Positions 33,490-54,100 of a stretch of 64,000 bases of DNA are shown here, piece by piece. The DNA lies in NCBI GenBank assembly GCA_016584305.1, contig JACEEZ010018480.1:200127-264126 (forward strand), given 5' to 3'. Made by a program: the position numbers and the translations under genes. How positions within the stretch are numbered: the first letter of the stretch is position 1; each line of letters starts with the position of its first letter. Below the pieces are notes generated by a model. It was not told where the DNA came from, ran no database searches, and saw only the letters and a program-made list of their open reading frames with translations. The DNA comes from Chionoecetes opilio (lineage: Eukaryota > Arthropoda > Malacostraca > Decapoda > Majidae).

Positions 33490-36400
33490 TTTAGGGTAAC
33501 GCCAAAAGGGGGGAAGGGGGCATGGGGGAAGTGGATGGGACGGGGGGGGGAAGGGGGCAGGTAAAAGTTTTTATGTGGGGAAAAGGGGGGGGGAAGGGGG
33601 CAGGGGAAGTGTTATGTGGGGACAGGGGGGGGAAAAGGGGGATGGTGAAGTGTTATGTGTGACAGGGGGGGGGAAGGGGGGAAATGGTGAAGGGTTATGT
33701 GTGACAGGGGGGGGGAGGGGGGAAATGGTGAAGTTTTATGTGGGGGACAGTGGGGGGAGGGGGGCTTTGGGGGAAGTGTTAGGTTGACAGTGGGGGGAAG
33801 GGGGCAGGGGGAAAAGTTTTTATGTGGACAGGGGGGGGGGGAGGCAGGGTGAAGTGTATGGGGGGACAGTGGGGGGGGGGGGGGGGCTGGTGAAGGTAGT
33901 GGACGGTGGGGGGGGGGGGGGGGCTGGTGAAGTGTTATGGTGACAGGGGGGGGAAGGGGGGAAATGGTGAAGTTTTATGTGGGGCCCGGGGGGGGAAAGG
34001 GGGGCATGGTGAATTTGTTATGTGGGGACCGGGGGGGGGAGGGGGGAAATGGTGAAGTTTTTTATGGGGACAGGGGGGGGGAGGGGGGCAGGGTGAAGTG
34101 TTATGGGGGGCAGTGGGGGGAAGGGGGAAAGGGGTGAAGGTTTGTTTTACAGTGGGGGGCGGGGATGGGGAAAAATTAAAGGGTTTTTATGTGTGACAGT
34201 GGGGGGAGGGGGGCAGGGTTTGAAGTGTTATGTGGACAGGGGGGGGAAAGGGGGGAATGGGAATTGTTAGGGTTGTGACAGGGGGGGGAAAGGGGGGGCA
34301 GGGGTGAAGTTTTATGTGTGACAGGGGGGGGAAAGGGGGGGCTGGTGAAGGTTAGTGGACAGGGGGGGAGGGGGCATGGTGAAGTGTTAGTGTGACATGG
34401 GGGGGGGGGGGGGCAGGTGAAGGTTATGTGTGACAGTGGGGGGAAAAGGGGCAGGGTTTGAAGTGTTATGTGTGACAGTGGGGGGGGGGGGGGGAAGGTG
34501 AAGGTTAGTGTGACAGTGGGGGGAGGGGGGGGGGCATGGTGAAGTTTTATGTGTGACAGGGGGGGAGGGGGTTATGGTGAAGTTTTAGGTGACAGGGGGG
34601 GAGGGGGGTTATGGTGAAGTGTTTTTGGGGTGACAGTGGGGGGACGGGGGATGGTGAAGTTTTTAGGGTGACAGTGGGGGGGGGGGCCCTGGTAAAGGTT
34701 TTATTGTGGGGACAGGGGGGGGAGGGGGGTATGGTGAAGTGTTATTGTGAAAAGTGGGGGACGGGGGTGGTAAATGTTATGGTAAAAGTGGGGGGAGGGG
34801 GGAGGGTGAAGTGTTATTGTGACGGGGGGGAAAGGGGGGAAATGGTGAAGTGTTTATGTAGGGACAGTGGGGGGGGGGGGGGCGGGTTTAAAGGTTATGT
34901 GTGACAGGGGGGGGAAAGGGGGGGCATGGTAAAGGGGTTTTTATGTGTGACAGTGGGGGGGGGGGGGTTGGTAAAAGTTTTATGTGTGACAGGGGGGGGA
35001 AGGGGGAAATGGTGAAGTGTTATGGTGACAGGGGGGGAGGGGGGGCATGGTGAAGTTTTTATGTTTGACGGGGGGGGGGGAAGGGGGCATGGTGAAGTGT
35101 ATGTTGACGGGGGGGGGACGGGGGCAGGGGAAAGGGTTTTTGTGTGACAGGGGGGGGGAAGGGGGGCCCATGGTAAAAGTTTTATGTGACAGGGGGGGGG
35201 AAGGGGGAATGGTGAAGTTTATTTTTGACAGTGGGGGGGGGGGGTTTATGGGAAGTTTAGGGGTGACAGTGGGGGGAGGGGGGTCAGGGTTTGAAGGGGT
35301 TATGTGTGACAGGGGGGGGAGGGGGGCCAGGGTTTGAAGTGTTATGTGTGACAGTGGGGGGGGGGGGGCATGGTGAAGTGTTATGTGGGGACAGTGGGGG
35401 GGGGGGGGAAATGGTGAAGTGTTATGGGGGGCAGTGGGGGGGGGGGGGTTTAGGGTGAAGTGTTATGGTGCAGTGGGGGGACGGGGGCAGGGTAAAAGGT
35501 TATGTGTAAACAGGGGGGGGGAGGGGGGCAGGTAAAGGGGTTTTATGTGTGACAGTGGGGGGAGGGGGGGGGGGTGAAGTGTTATGTGTGGACAGTGGGG
35601 GGAGGGGGGTTATGGTGAAGGTTATGTGGACAGGGGGGGGGGGGGGGTAGGGAAGTGTTAGGGTGACAGTGGGGGGGGGGGGCATGGTGAAGTGTTTTGG
35701 TGCCCGTGGGGGGAGGGGGGCATGGTGAAGTGTTATGTGGGGACAGGGGGGGGAGGGGGGCCCATGGTGAAGGGGTTATGTGTGACAGGGGGGGGAGGGG
35801 GGCATGGTGAAGTTTTATTGTGACATTTGGGGGGGAAGGGGGCATGGGAAGTGTTATGTGTGAAGGGGGGGGGAAGGGGGGCAGGGGAAAGTTTTATGGT
35901 GACAGGGGGGGGAGGGGGCAGGGGGAAAAGTGTAAGGTGTGACAGGGGGGGGGAAAGGGGGCATGGTAAAAGTTTATGTGTTGACAGGGGGGGAAAAAAG
36001 GGGGCATGGTAAAAGTGTTATGTTTTGGACAGGGGGGGGGGAAGGGGGGGAAGGGGGAAGTTTTATGTGTGACAGTGGGGGGGGGGGGGGGGCATGGTTA
36101 AAGGTTTTTTGTTGACAGGGGGGGAGGGGGGCATGGGGGAAGTTTTATGTGTGACATTTTGGGGGGAAAGGGGGGCATGGTGAAGTGTTATGTGGGGACA
36201 TTTGGGGGGACGGGGGCCCATGGTGAAGTGTTTTTTTTTTGACAGGGGGGGGGGGGGGCCATGGTGAAGTTTTTATGTGTGCCCAGGGGGGGAGGGGGGC
36301 ATGGTTAAAATTTAAATGTGTGACAGTGGGGGGAGGGGGGCAGGGTGAAGGGGTAAGTTTTGACAGGGGGGGGAAGGGGCATGGTGAAGTTTTATGGGGG

Positions 36401-38705
36401 ACAGTGGGGGGGGGGGGGGGAGGGTTTAAAGTGTTATGTGTGACAGGGGGGGGGAAAGGGGGGGCATGGGGGGAAGTGTTATGTGGGGACAGTGGGGGGG
36501 GGGGCATGGTGAAGTTTTATGGTGACAGTGGGGGGAGGGGGCAGGGTGAAGGGTTATGTGGACAGGGGGGGGAAGGGGGGATGGTGAAGTTTATGCGTGA
36601 CAGTGGGGGGAGGGGGGCAGGGGAAGGGGTTAGGGGGAAAACTGGGGGGAGGGGGCATGGTAAAAGTGTTATGTGGGGGAAAAGGTGGGGGGAGGGGCAT
36701 GGTGAAGTGTTATGTGGGGCCCAGTGGGGGGAAGGGGGGCCATGGTGAAGTTATGTGTGACAGTGGGGGGGGGGGGGGGCCAGGGATGAAGTGTTATGTG
36801 TGACAGGGGGGGGGGGAAGGGGGGCATGGTGAAGTGTATTTTGTAAACAGTGGGGGGGGGGGGGCATGGTGAAGTTTTTGGTGTGACAGTGGGGGGAGGG
36901 GGCAGGGGTAAAGGTTTGTGTGACAGGGGGGGGAGGGGGCATGGTGAAGTGTTATGTTGTGCAGGGGGGGGGAAGGGGGCAGGGTTTAAAGGGTGTTATG
37001 TGGGACAGGGGGGGGGGGGGGCATGGGAAGTGTTATTGTGCCTGGGGGGGGGAGTTAGGGTAAAGTTTTATGGTGATAGGGGGGGGGGGGGGGGGCATGG
37101 TAAAGGGTTTTATTGGACGGGGGGGGGGGAGTTATGGTAAAAAGTTATGTGTGCCCGGGGGGGAAAAAGGGGGGCCCTGGGGGAAAGTTTTAAAGGTGGG
37201 ACAGGGGGGGGAAAAGGGGTTTATGGTGAAGTGTTTTTGTGTGCCCAAGTGGGGGGAGGGGGGCTTTGGTGAAGTGTTATGTGTGACAGTGGGGGGGGGG
37301 GGGAAAATGGTGAAGTGTTAGGGGTTTTGACAGGGGGGGGAGGGGGGCAGGGTGAAGTGTAAGGTTTTGACGTGGGGGGAGGGGGGGGTTTATCCCGTTA
37401 TGGTGAAGGTAATGGTGCCCATTTGGGGGGGGTTAGGGGGCATGGGGAAGTGTTATTGTGACAGTGGGGGGGAAGGGGGGCATGGTGAAGGTAATGGGTG
37501 ACGGGGGGAAAAAGGGGGGGATGGTAAAAGGTTAGGGTGGACAGTGGGGGGAGGGGGTTATGGTGAAGTTTTATTGTGACAGTGGGGGGGGGGGTATGTT
37601 GAAGGGGTTATGGGGAAAGGGGGGGGGGAGGGGGGCAGGGTTGAAGGTTTTTTTAACAGGGGGGGGGAGGGGGCATGGTGAAGTGTTATTGTGACATTTG
37701 GGGGGGGGGGGGGCAGGGTTTGAAGTTTTATGTTTTGACAGGGGGGGGGGGGGGGCAGGTGAATTTGGTTTTATGTGGGGACAGTGGGGGGGGGGGGCAG
37801 GGTTTTAAGTGTTATTGGGGACAGTGGGGGGGAGGGGGATATGGTGAAGTTTTATGTGTGACAGTGGGGGGGGGGGGGGGCAGGGTTTAAAATTTTAAAT
37901 GTGTGAGGGGGGGAAGGGGGGCAGGGGGGAAGTGTTTTTTGTGACAGTGGGGGGGAAGGGGGGGCATGGTGAAGTTTTATGTGTGACGTGGGGAGAGGGG
38001 GGTTTGGTGAAGGTTATTTTTGACAGGGGGGGGGAGGGGGATATGGGAATTTTTGGTGGGGAAAAGGGGGGGGGGAAAGGAGGGAAATGGGGGAAGTGTA
38101 AGGTGGACTGGGGGGGGGGGGGTATGGTAAAGGGTTTTATTTTGTGCCAGGGGGGGGGAGGGGGGAGGGTTTAAAGGGGTTAGGTTTTGACTGTGGGGGG
38201 GGGGGGGTTTTAAGGGTGAAGTGTTTTTGGTGCCCGGGGGGGGGAAATTGGGGGCAGGGTGAAGTGTTATGGGGGAAAAGGGGGGGAGGGGGGTAGGTAA
38301 AAGTTTTAGGGTGGGGGACAGTGGGGGGAGGGGGGGTTAGGGGTGAAGTGTTATGTGGGGACAGTGGGGGGAGGGGGGTTTTATGGTGAAGTGTTATTGG
38401 GGAAAGTGGGGGGGGGGGGGGGAAGGGTAAATTGTTAGTGTGACAGGGGGGGGGAGGGGGCATGGTGAAGTGTAATGTGGGGAAGTGGGGGGGGGGGGCA
38501 GGGTTAAGTTTTATTGTGGACAGTGGGGGGGGGGGGGCCCAGGGTGAATTTTTTTATTGTGACAGTGGGGGGAGGGGCATGGTGAAGGGGAAATGTGTGA
38601 CGGGTGGGGGAGGGGGCTGGTGAAGTGTTATGTGTGACATTTGGGGGGGGGGGGCATGGTTGAAGTGTTATGTGGGGACAGTGGGGGGGGGGGGAAAAGG
38701 GGGTT
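33490..38705. repeat. 5.2-kb G-rich minisatellite
   Basis: Well over 100 imperfect copies of a ~38-bp unit, gtgacagtggggggaggggg plus catggtgaagtgttat. One strand is almost all purine plus T, with G runs every few bases, so G-quadruplex formation is expected. Unit length and run lengths vary erratically, with frequent aaa or ttt in place of single bases, suggesting a poor consensus. All long Gly-rich or Pro-rich frames here are by-products. It begins about 370 bp upstream of the NUDT13 start codon. Confidence 0.92.
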
Positions 38706-38912
38706 GGGTATATTTTTGTATTTAAAAAAAAAAGGGAAAAACCTACTGATTGGGGGAGGGGGGGGGGTTTACAGTTTGGTGTTAATTTTAAAATTTTTCT
38801 AGGGGGGGGGGGTTTGGGGACATGTGCTTTCCCAAAGAAAAGGGGAGGGGGGATAAAAAATTACCCAAAAACATCGTTACGTAATTTTTGAATGGCCGTA
38901 ATTCATGATAAC
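38706..38912. other. Degenerate edge of the G-rich array
   Basis: G/A-rich unique sequence with homopolymer runs. No gene seen. Confidence 0.4.
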
Positions 38913-39190
38913 GCCTCCGTGGTGTAGTGGCTAGTGCCTAGCTACGAATCTGCGGACCCTGGTTCGAATCCGGGGTAGGGCAAGTCGGCGGCCAGCTCAC
39001 ATGCTGTTCATCCTTCCTTTCGGGAATGGTTGATAAATGGATACCTGGGAAAGGGATTTTTTAAAAAAACCCGATGTTTTAAAAGTCCTGTGTCCCGGGC
39101 TTTAAAGGGTTCTCAAACCAAACACCCGGCCAAAGGCTAATGCGCGGAGATGAGCAACCCAAACCCCGTGCAGGGATGGTATGCCCCAAA
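38913..39190 (+). mobile_element. tRNA-derived SINE, copy 1
   Basis: The tRNA-like head has an A box (tggtgtagtggctagtg) and a B box (ggttcgaatcc, 38961-38971), and lacks a proper cloverleaf 3' half. The body (ggccagctcacatgctgttc onward) matches the minus-strand copies at 40.3-40.6 and 46.2-46.5 kb. The tail is garbled by aaa/ttt runs, as in the neighbouring array. Confidence 0.82.
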
Positions 39191-39737
39191 ACTTACATAC
39201 TTACCTAAAGGGTTTTGTTTGAAGCATAGATTAAAAAAAAAAAAATATGATTCGTCTTTATCAGCTTGTCTTTTTCAATGACAAATTAAACCTTGCAGTT
39301 TGTGATTTGTGTGGTGTTATCAGTGGTGGAATATGCATTTTAGCAATTAAACTCATGTGTATTCTTTAAAGTTTACATAATACAGGTTGAAGGGTATACA
39401 AAGTTGGTTTACTAAAACTTAGGGTTACATATGTGAAAGTTTTTAAATTTTGGAACGTAGCTTATAATATATATTAACTATTGCTTACTTTATGTAGGCT
39501 AAACAGCAAACATAGTCAGATTATAGCAAGCTGTTTAATTATGAGAGGTGCATTTTAAAGGGCCCTGGGCCTTTAGGGGATTTGGTTTTTTAAAGGTATT
39601 TTTTATTCTTTATCCCCTTTTCGAGATATGTGGGGATTTGTGGTTTTATATAATCACTTTTTTGTGGGGGGTTAACGTCGGGTAAAACATCCCCGGTGTC
39701 ACGGACCAGTCTCCGTGACACCAGTTTACGGAGTGCG
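39191..39737. other. Receptor gene 3' flank
   Basis: AT-rich, no gene recognised. It should contain the 3' UTR of the receptor gene on the minus strand. Confidence 0.35.
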
Positions 39738-47232
<7,495 letters not shown>

Positions 47233-47234
47233 CT

Positions 47235-47274
<40 letters not shown>

Positions 47275-48574
47275 TGAATATTAGATTGCATAAATTTCAA
47301 TCATATATAGGTTGCTTGACCTCTCTTCACCTATAAAGCAACCGTCCTTCTATATTCTATTGGTGCCTTTATTCACAGTGCAATATAAATCTGGTAATAT
47401 CAATAATAGTCTATATTCTCCGTTGAGTGTCAATAAGGGAGTGTGAAAGCCGAACGACTCTTGCATTAAATAGTTGGATGAGACAGCCGTGATGGGGGGT
47501 AGGTATGGGTTACTTATGCCCTTGGTTGCCTGCGTGTTTACTCTATACCTGTGAGGAGTGAAGAGGTTACCGAGCTGGGCCTCGGGAACTCCTGCCTTTT
47601 GCTGCACTGCCGACATTTTGCTACTTACTCCTTTATTCCTCGTGTTATATACCACACACACACATACACACACACACGCCATGATGGTCAAGTGGATAAA
47701 AGCATTGGCGCGCCATTCTGTGGTTAGCTGGTTCGAATCCTCACTGCTACTGGGGATTTTTCACTGACAGGATGGGCGGTTACTGTCCCCCTTGATCAAG
47801 GGGATTGGGTTGTGTGGTGTGTGAGGACCTTGCATTTCCCAAAGATCGGTAATAATGAGCTCCAAGCTCATTCCGGGAGGGTGAAACTGGCGATCGCGAG
47901 TCCGACTCGCGTGGACAAGACCATGGGTGAATAACATACACATCAATACCGATAGATTGATATTTCCATTATCACCAGAGATCAGTAAAACTTAAAAGAA
48001 TGTAAAATAAATAAAAGTTGATTGCATCTCACCAGACGGAGAGGGAAAAAAAATCTCATTTAAATACAGATGAAGTCCGGTTCACAAAAACGAAACTTGT
48101 TAACGAGATATCAAATGTGGCAAAACATAGGCCAGTGTTTTACAAAAGGTGGTGGTGGTTGTTCTGCGTATGTGTGTGTATATTCCCGTAGACTACTATG
48201 GACTCGTACGGTATGTATTCAACCACGGTCTTGCCCACTACAACCATCACCACCACTATTACTATTATCACCAAATTATAAAAAAAAAAATACCACACAA
48301 AAATAAAAAAATGACCATGTAAGATAATAAATAACTCAAACGTGTAAATATTATAGCTCCGTATTTGCGGGAAAACTGTAAACAAATAGTCAGATGCCAG
48401 TTTGTGTATTATCGGCTTTGACTAATATGAGTTTTTTATGCTTTTTATTTCCTTTAAAGCAAACATTACCTATGCAACTTATCAAATAAATAAATTAGAA
48501 TATATTACAACGTATATTTTGCTTAAGCTCACTTATGTAGGATATATTTAGGTAGATAGCTAGTGCGACGGCCC
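47233..48574. other. Intergenic region between divergent receptor and TIMM22 genes
   Basis: It begins with a (GA)n tract (47237-47272) that acts as the pyrimidine tract of the first receptor acceptor. The missing receptor start exon may lie here; I could not place it. A (CA)n tract is near 47650 and a SINE-like unit follows. No other gene. Confidence 0.4.
47680..47930 (+). mobile_element. Second SINE family, tRNA-like head
   Basis: gatggtcaagtggataaaag (A-box-like) and ggttcgaatcc (B box, 47730-47740) with tRNA-like spacing. The following body (ctgacaggatgggcggttac onward) is unlike the SINE at 38.9/40.3/46.2 kb. It is not an intact tRNA gene. Confidence 0.7.
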
Positions 48575-48676
48575 ATGGCAGCACAGACAGCCCTTAGCCA
48601 TGGCCAGCAACGCGGAGATGGAAGTGGGGAAACAGAAACCCGTTTTTACACCCGAGGAAATCGACCAGATCGCTAA
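48575..48676 (+). promoter_or_regulatory. Upstream ORF overlapping the TIMM22 start
   Basis: ATG at 48575 sits in a strong initiation context (gcccATGG) and opens a 33-codon frame, out of phase with TIMM22, that runs past the TIMM22 ATG at 48600 and stops at 48674-48676. If included in the mRNA it would lower TIMM22 translation. If transcription starts after 48577 it is irrelevant. Confidence 0.5.
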
Positions 48677-51058
48677 ATACTTGGTGTTGAATCAGAGGAG
48701 GGAGCGGCAGAGCATGATCATCCCCCGCAGCTTCACCCCGACGGTCATCAAGTCCTACGAGGAGAAGACGGTGGAGGCGGTGTTCGAGAGCTGTCCCTTC
48801 AAGGCGGTGCTGTCGCTGGTGGCCGGTGAGTGGTGGTGCCCCGGGGCCGGGGAGCCTGACATGGTATTATAAAGGTATTGCAGCTTGAAATGTATAGACA
48901 TATGGTTATATTAGTGTTTCAATATATCATCAATTGTTGCAAAGTCATATACCAAAGGGTACCCGTCCTATTACGCCGGGTAATCTGCGCGGTATGTGTA
49001 GAATTTAAAGCAATACACGATCAGTGGTTTTAAGTATCCTGAACGTTTCGTTCTCATCATAAGTAGTATTTTTAACCCCAACAACAGCCGTCGAAAATGA
49101 AAAATAGCACAAGGGGGGCGAAACCCCCCAGCGAGATTAGTTTACGTAATCAATGCCCAGGTTAGGTTAGTTAACTAGCAGAGGGGTCTGGGGTACCCCC
49201 AGTTAGGTCAGGAGAGTATTGGTCAATAGGGAGCTTTGGTTGAAACTGCATATTTAGTATTATTTACCATCTACGGTAATATTGAGTGAATTTTGACAGA
49301 TTCAACTTACAAGGCAAGGAGTAAAATAAATCCTTAAGTGTATGTTTTCAGGCAAGTGAAGGTGGGTCCTATAGGTTAGAAATAATCCAAGGGAATTTTT
49401 TTTATTGCAGTTCGTCCCCTTATATTATGGGTGTATACCCAATGTGGCCGCGGGCCCCATGCGGCCGCCTACGGCAATATAAGTAACTTTTCGGGGGTTA
49501 TAGTAAGGTTAGGTTAGTAACTTTTAGGGGGTTATGTTAGGGTTAGGTTAGTAACTTTTAGGGGTTATAGTGAGGTTAGGTTATTAACTTTTAGGGGTTA
49601 TAGTGAGGTTAGGTTAGTAACTTTTAGGGGTTATAGTGAGGTTAGGTTAGTAACTTATGGTGAGGTTAGGTTAGTAACTTTTAGGGGGTTATAGTGAGGT
49701 TAGGTTAGTAATTTTTAGGGGTTATAGTGAGGTTAGGTTAGTAACTTATGACATATCTTATGTTTAACATATAGTTATATACCTATGTTAAACATAACGT
49801 ACAATAAACATATACGTATAACAATAGTTTGCTCCGCGCGACTGCCCTCTATATTATGTGGATCATACGGGCGGCCGCATGGGGTCGGCGGCCGCATTGG
49901 GTGGCGACCATATTATGTTGTCACTACTCCATGACGGAGATCTAGGTGTTTTCCCTCTATATATGACTATGCCTATAATGCCTGTAGATTTCCCCATTAG
50001 AGGGCTCTGACGGTTGGCAATTACTCATTGTCCAAGCTCGCTTCGCTCGCTTGGACACCTATTTCAGCCGAAATCAGGTGTCATATAGGCTTGTAAAATG
50101 TTTCCATGAATTCTTCTTCTTCTTGTGACTACTTTTGTAGGGAGCGGGTATACAGGCGTAAAGGAAGACATTTGGCACAAAAGGTTATATTTCGTCTCTT
50201 AACTCATTGTCCAAGCGAGCGAAGCAAGTTTTTAGCATTTATGCTAAAATTCGTAATATATTGTGCCTGGCGACATTAGTGCAGTGGCGAAAGTACTGCA
50301 TTAGTGTGGTAGTGGAAATAAAATGTTTTCGACTCGTAGTCCTCACAATAACAGTCTGAGCCGAGGAGACAGGCTGCTTGTGTTAGGCCTCATATAACCG
50401 CTATAACTCGTGTTTCTAATGCCGTTATAGGTGTTATTTAGGGTTAGCGTGGTGTTATATACGTGGTAGGGGGTGTGTGAGGTGTTAAATATGCCATTTC
50501 AGCCGTGGGTACAGAGAGGAGTTGTCCAAGCGAGCGAAGGGAGCTTGGAGCTTGAGTCGCATAATTTATAACAATTATGAAATACCACCACCACCACCAT
50601 TACCACCACCACCACCACCACCACCACCATTACCACTACCACCACCATTACCACCACCACCACCACCACCATCACCATTACCACCACCACCGCCGCCGCC
50701 GCCGCCACCACCACCACCACCGCCGCCGCCGCCGACTTTTTTCAAGAACAATTTAGCACTGTTCTTTTCTTTGTAAAATGTAAAGAAAATCAAAGAAGGG
50801 GATGGTGAAGGTTAGGTTGGGTTAGGTCAGGTTGTAATAGAAGTATTTTAAGGTGAGGGTATTTAAAAAGTTGACTTTAGCCTGTGCGAGCTTGGACACG
50901 TTCCACATCTTTAGTGTGGACGTCTATTTCCTAGTTTATTCCTATATGTCAAGAAAAAAGCAAAATTCAGCTATTTTTTTTCATATATCTCCCTTACCAT
51001 AATCATTAAGAAAATATGTAATAAATCTATAGCTATCAAATCATACCTGAAGCAGTGG

Positions 51059-51113
<55 letters not shown>

Positions 51114-54100
51114 GTCCTTACTCCTTACAGCACAGTTCTTGTCAAGTAGAAGAATGAACAACATTTTAATCTTTGCTTATTAATACTTGCAGGGTTTGTG
51201 CTTGGTGGCGGCATTGGTCTGTTTGCGGCCAGCGTCACGCCTAACATTCCCACTCCCGACAAGCCACAGCCGTCAGCACGTGAGGTGAGTGTGAGGCTTA
51301 GATACATTGCTGAATAGAGTACAGGGAGGTCCCGTTATACGAGCATTCGATATACGAGAATCCGATGATACGAGATGTGTAAATTAGGGTCTATTTTCAA
51401 TATACGAGATCGAAAATCCAATGTTACGATATTCAAACTGGGGTGAGTAATACAGATTATAAGTATTACAAGTTATTTACTAAAATTATAAACAGTTACT
51501 GACTACCGTATATGATGGTTGTACGATAATCAATCTGAAAAAAACGTGCAGACTGGCCAACGACTGCTCAAGACTGGTATTAGCAGAGGTAGGAAGTCTC
51601 CAGGTTCGCTTATTATTGTTTGGTATGCTATGAAATATCATTTCTCTAGGTGAATGTAGACATATGATTGCATTTGGATGGGTACCATTCATATATATGA
51701 GTAAAGAGATGAAATACAAGCAAGGGACTCATCCACGTTTGGCAGCGTGGCCTTTGGCAGCAGCAGCAGCAGCTTGAGCCGGCCCATGAAGCCCGTGAGG
51801 TGGATATCAACACCACTAGACCAAGTGAGATAGATGTCTTTGGTAATATTTAGTAGGGGAGCGAGAACCCCTTGAGGAATCCTATGATCCCTGGTGATAT
51901 CCTATGGTGCTATCACAGGCGTGGGAGCTGACTGTCTTCAGGAAGGCACAGGTGAGGCGGATGACGGCGGTTTTTTACTCAAAAGTTTTGAGTGGCGGCG
52001 CCGCTGGAGCCGCCACCTCCGCCACTGTAGGTTTGGGCAGGCTTAAACTTCTTATTACTCGTTATTATACAACTTAGTGATTATGGTGAGATGTTATATA
52101 TACGTGTCATTATCTAAATCAATGTAGCACCGTGTGTCACCTTAAATAAGGGTGATTTAAAGATGTTATGATGGAGGTGACTGCTGGGGCAGTGAGTGAC
52201 GGAGAAATTCTTGCCGCGGCTCCACCGCCCCATAACACAAATATTCACTATTTCAACCCACACACCCACCTTCTAACACCAAAACACTAGCAACACAGGC
52301 TCCTCCCTTATATATCTTACTATTTGATACATTAAAACTCCTTAAAACGCAAGCATTCCAAATAAAACGAGAATTAGTTTTAGATGACGGGGACAGAAGG
52401 CGGGGAGAGGCAGTCTGGCATGCCATTTTTGCCCGGAAATATGTCTCGCTGGCTTGTGATTGGTCGAGAAGTTTTAAAAACAGTTTATCATTGGCTGGTG
52501 ACTGATGATGAGCTTGATGACATCATTTATGTTTTATGTTTAATTAATGTGCAGTTATGTTATTTTGTGTGCTATTTTCTCTTTCAGAATGGTTTTTCTA
52601 CAGAATAGGTAGTACATTGTAGGTAATATAGACGCTGTGTGTTTGCTGTGTTTGCTAGAGTTTATTTTAGCTTGAAAAACATGTCTTTATTTTTTTTAAT
52701 TTTTTTTTTTTTTTATTTTTTTAATTTTTTTTTTTTTATTTTATTTTTTTTATAAATTGGTGGGGTCCTGGAACCAAACCTATATTTTACCATTAGTTAT
52801 GTGTTTCGTTATACGAGATTTTGCTTTACGAGTATGCCAGGTGGAACCTAACTGCTCGTATCTTCGGGACCTCCCTGTAATCAAGAACAGTGAGTTTTAT
52901 AGTCATGGGTGAACTTCAGGTCATATCACACTCTATTTTATACCTCATATACAGCAAAGGAAAAATGATAATTACTCCTGGTCATAAGAAGACAGTCAAT
53001 TGGGTAATTTCCACATATTATTTTGTGGTTAATGTTAAGTAGTAATTTGTTTAGTGATGTGAAATATAGATACACCTCATTACTAGCATCAATATATCTA
53101 CAGATTTCAACTTTTTTCTAGCAAATATTTAATAGCAAAATTTTATGTCTTGTCACAGGTTCTTCGGGAATTGAAAGTTTCTACGTTATCTTACGGAAAG
53201 AATTTTGCTGCCATCGGCTGCATGTTCTCTGGTGTGGAGTGCGCCATTGAGTCAGTGAGTATCTGTGTGTGAGGGTTGCCAGCACATTAGCATGCTTTAG
53301 AGCAGTGTTTCTTAACCTTTTTACCAGCACGCCCTCTTTAGTAGTGGTTCCTTGCCTACATGCCCCCCCATTCACTTCTTCAACCAAAATAATCAAGAAT
53401 AAAAAAAAAAAAATGAAAAAATGTGTGTTTTTAGCACTTATTGTGCACATAATTATTCATATACACCTTGCATATACCTATAAGTCTATTTTATTTAATA
53501 TGGTTAAAATGCACTAAGGAGGCCACATCCCCTGCCTTCCCCCCCTTTTCTACGGGGCAGCTGATTGGTGCACTCAATGTTCAACATGTGTACAGATTAC
53601 TTGTATTATCATCACTACCAAACACACCATCCTCACTACATAACAGCACGTGACCACTGGGCATTTTGACAATATTAAATATAATAGACTACAGCAGATA
53701 TAGTGAGGTCACGTGTTCTTCCTTATTCTCTCCGGCCTCACGCCCCCTTGGTAATTACCCACGCCCCACCGCTGCTTTAGACAATGCTATAAATGACTTG
53801 CGCTATGATAATGAACGGACTCAGTCATGTCTTATGTGCTGAAACCTGATGTCTGGGGTCATGTCTAGATTTTAAAGGCTTTGTCATATTGTGAGTGTAA
53901 GTGTATTGGCGGAACAATAAGGCCAAGCAATAGCCACATGGGCACATGGGCCACATGTTTGTCTTGCCTGATATGTGGTGTGGCTTTGAGTGTGTGTACA
54001 GAGGGTGGTATTTCTGACCTCTCCTGCTCTGTATGCTTGTTGCCTTTCATAAGAACATAAAACAATAAGGAAGCTACAAGATGCCGTGAGACCTACGCTT

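Noticed and set aside
33575..38174. Many long Gly-rich (plus) and Pro-rich (minus) open frames
   Set aside because: They are translations of the G-rich minisatellite; no start context, splice logic or non-repetitive sequence.
38913..38985. Functional tRNA genes at 38913, 40560-40622, 46440-46513 and 47680
   Set aside because: A and B boxes are present but cloverleaf pairing is degraded and a shared non-tRNA body follows; these are SINE heads.
50499..50793. PPPP/VVVV/GGGG frames
   Set aside because: Trinucleotide repeat tract in a TIMM22 intron.
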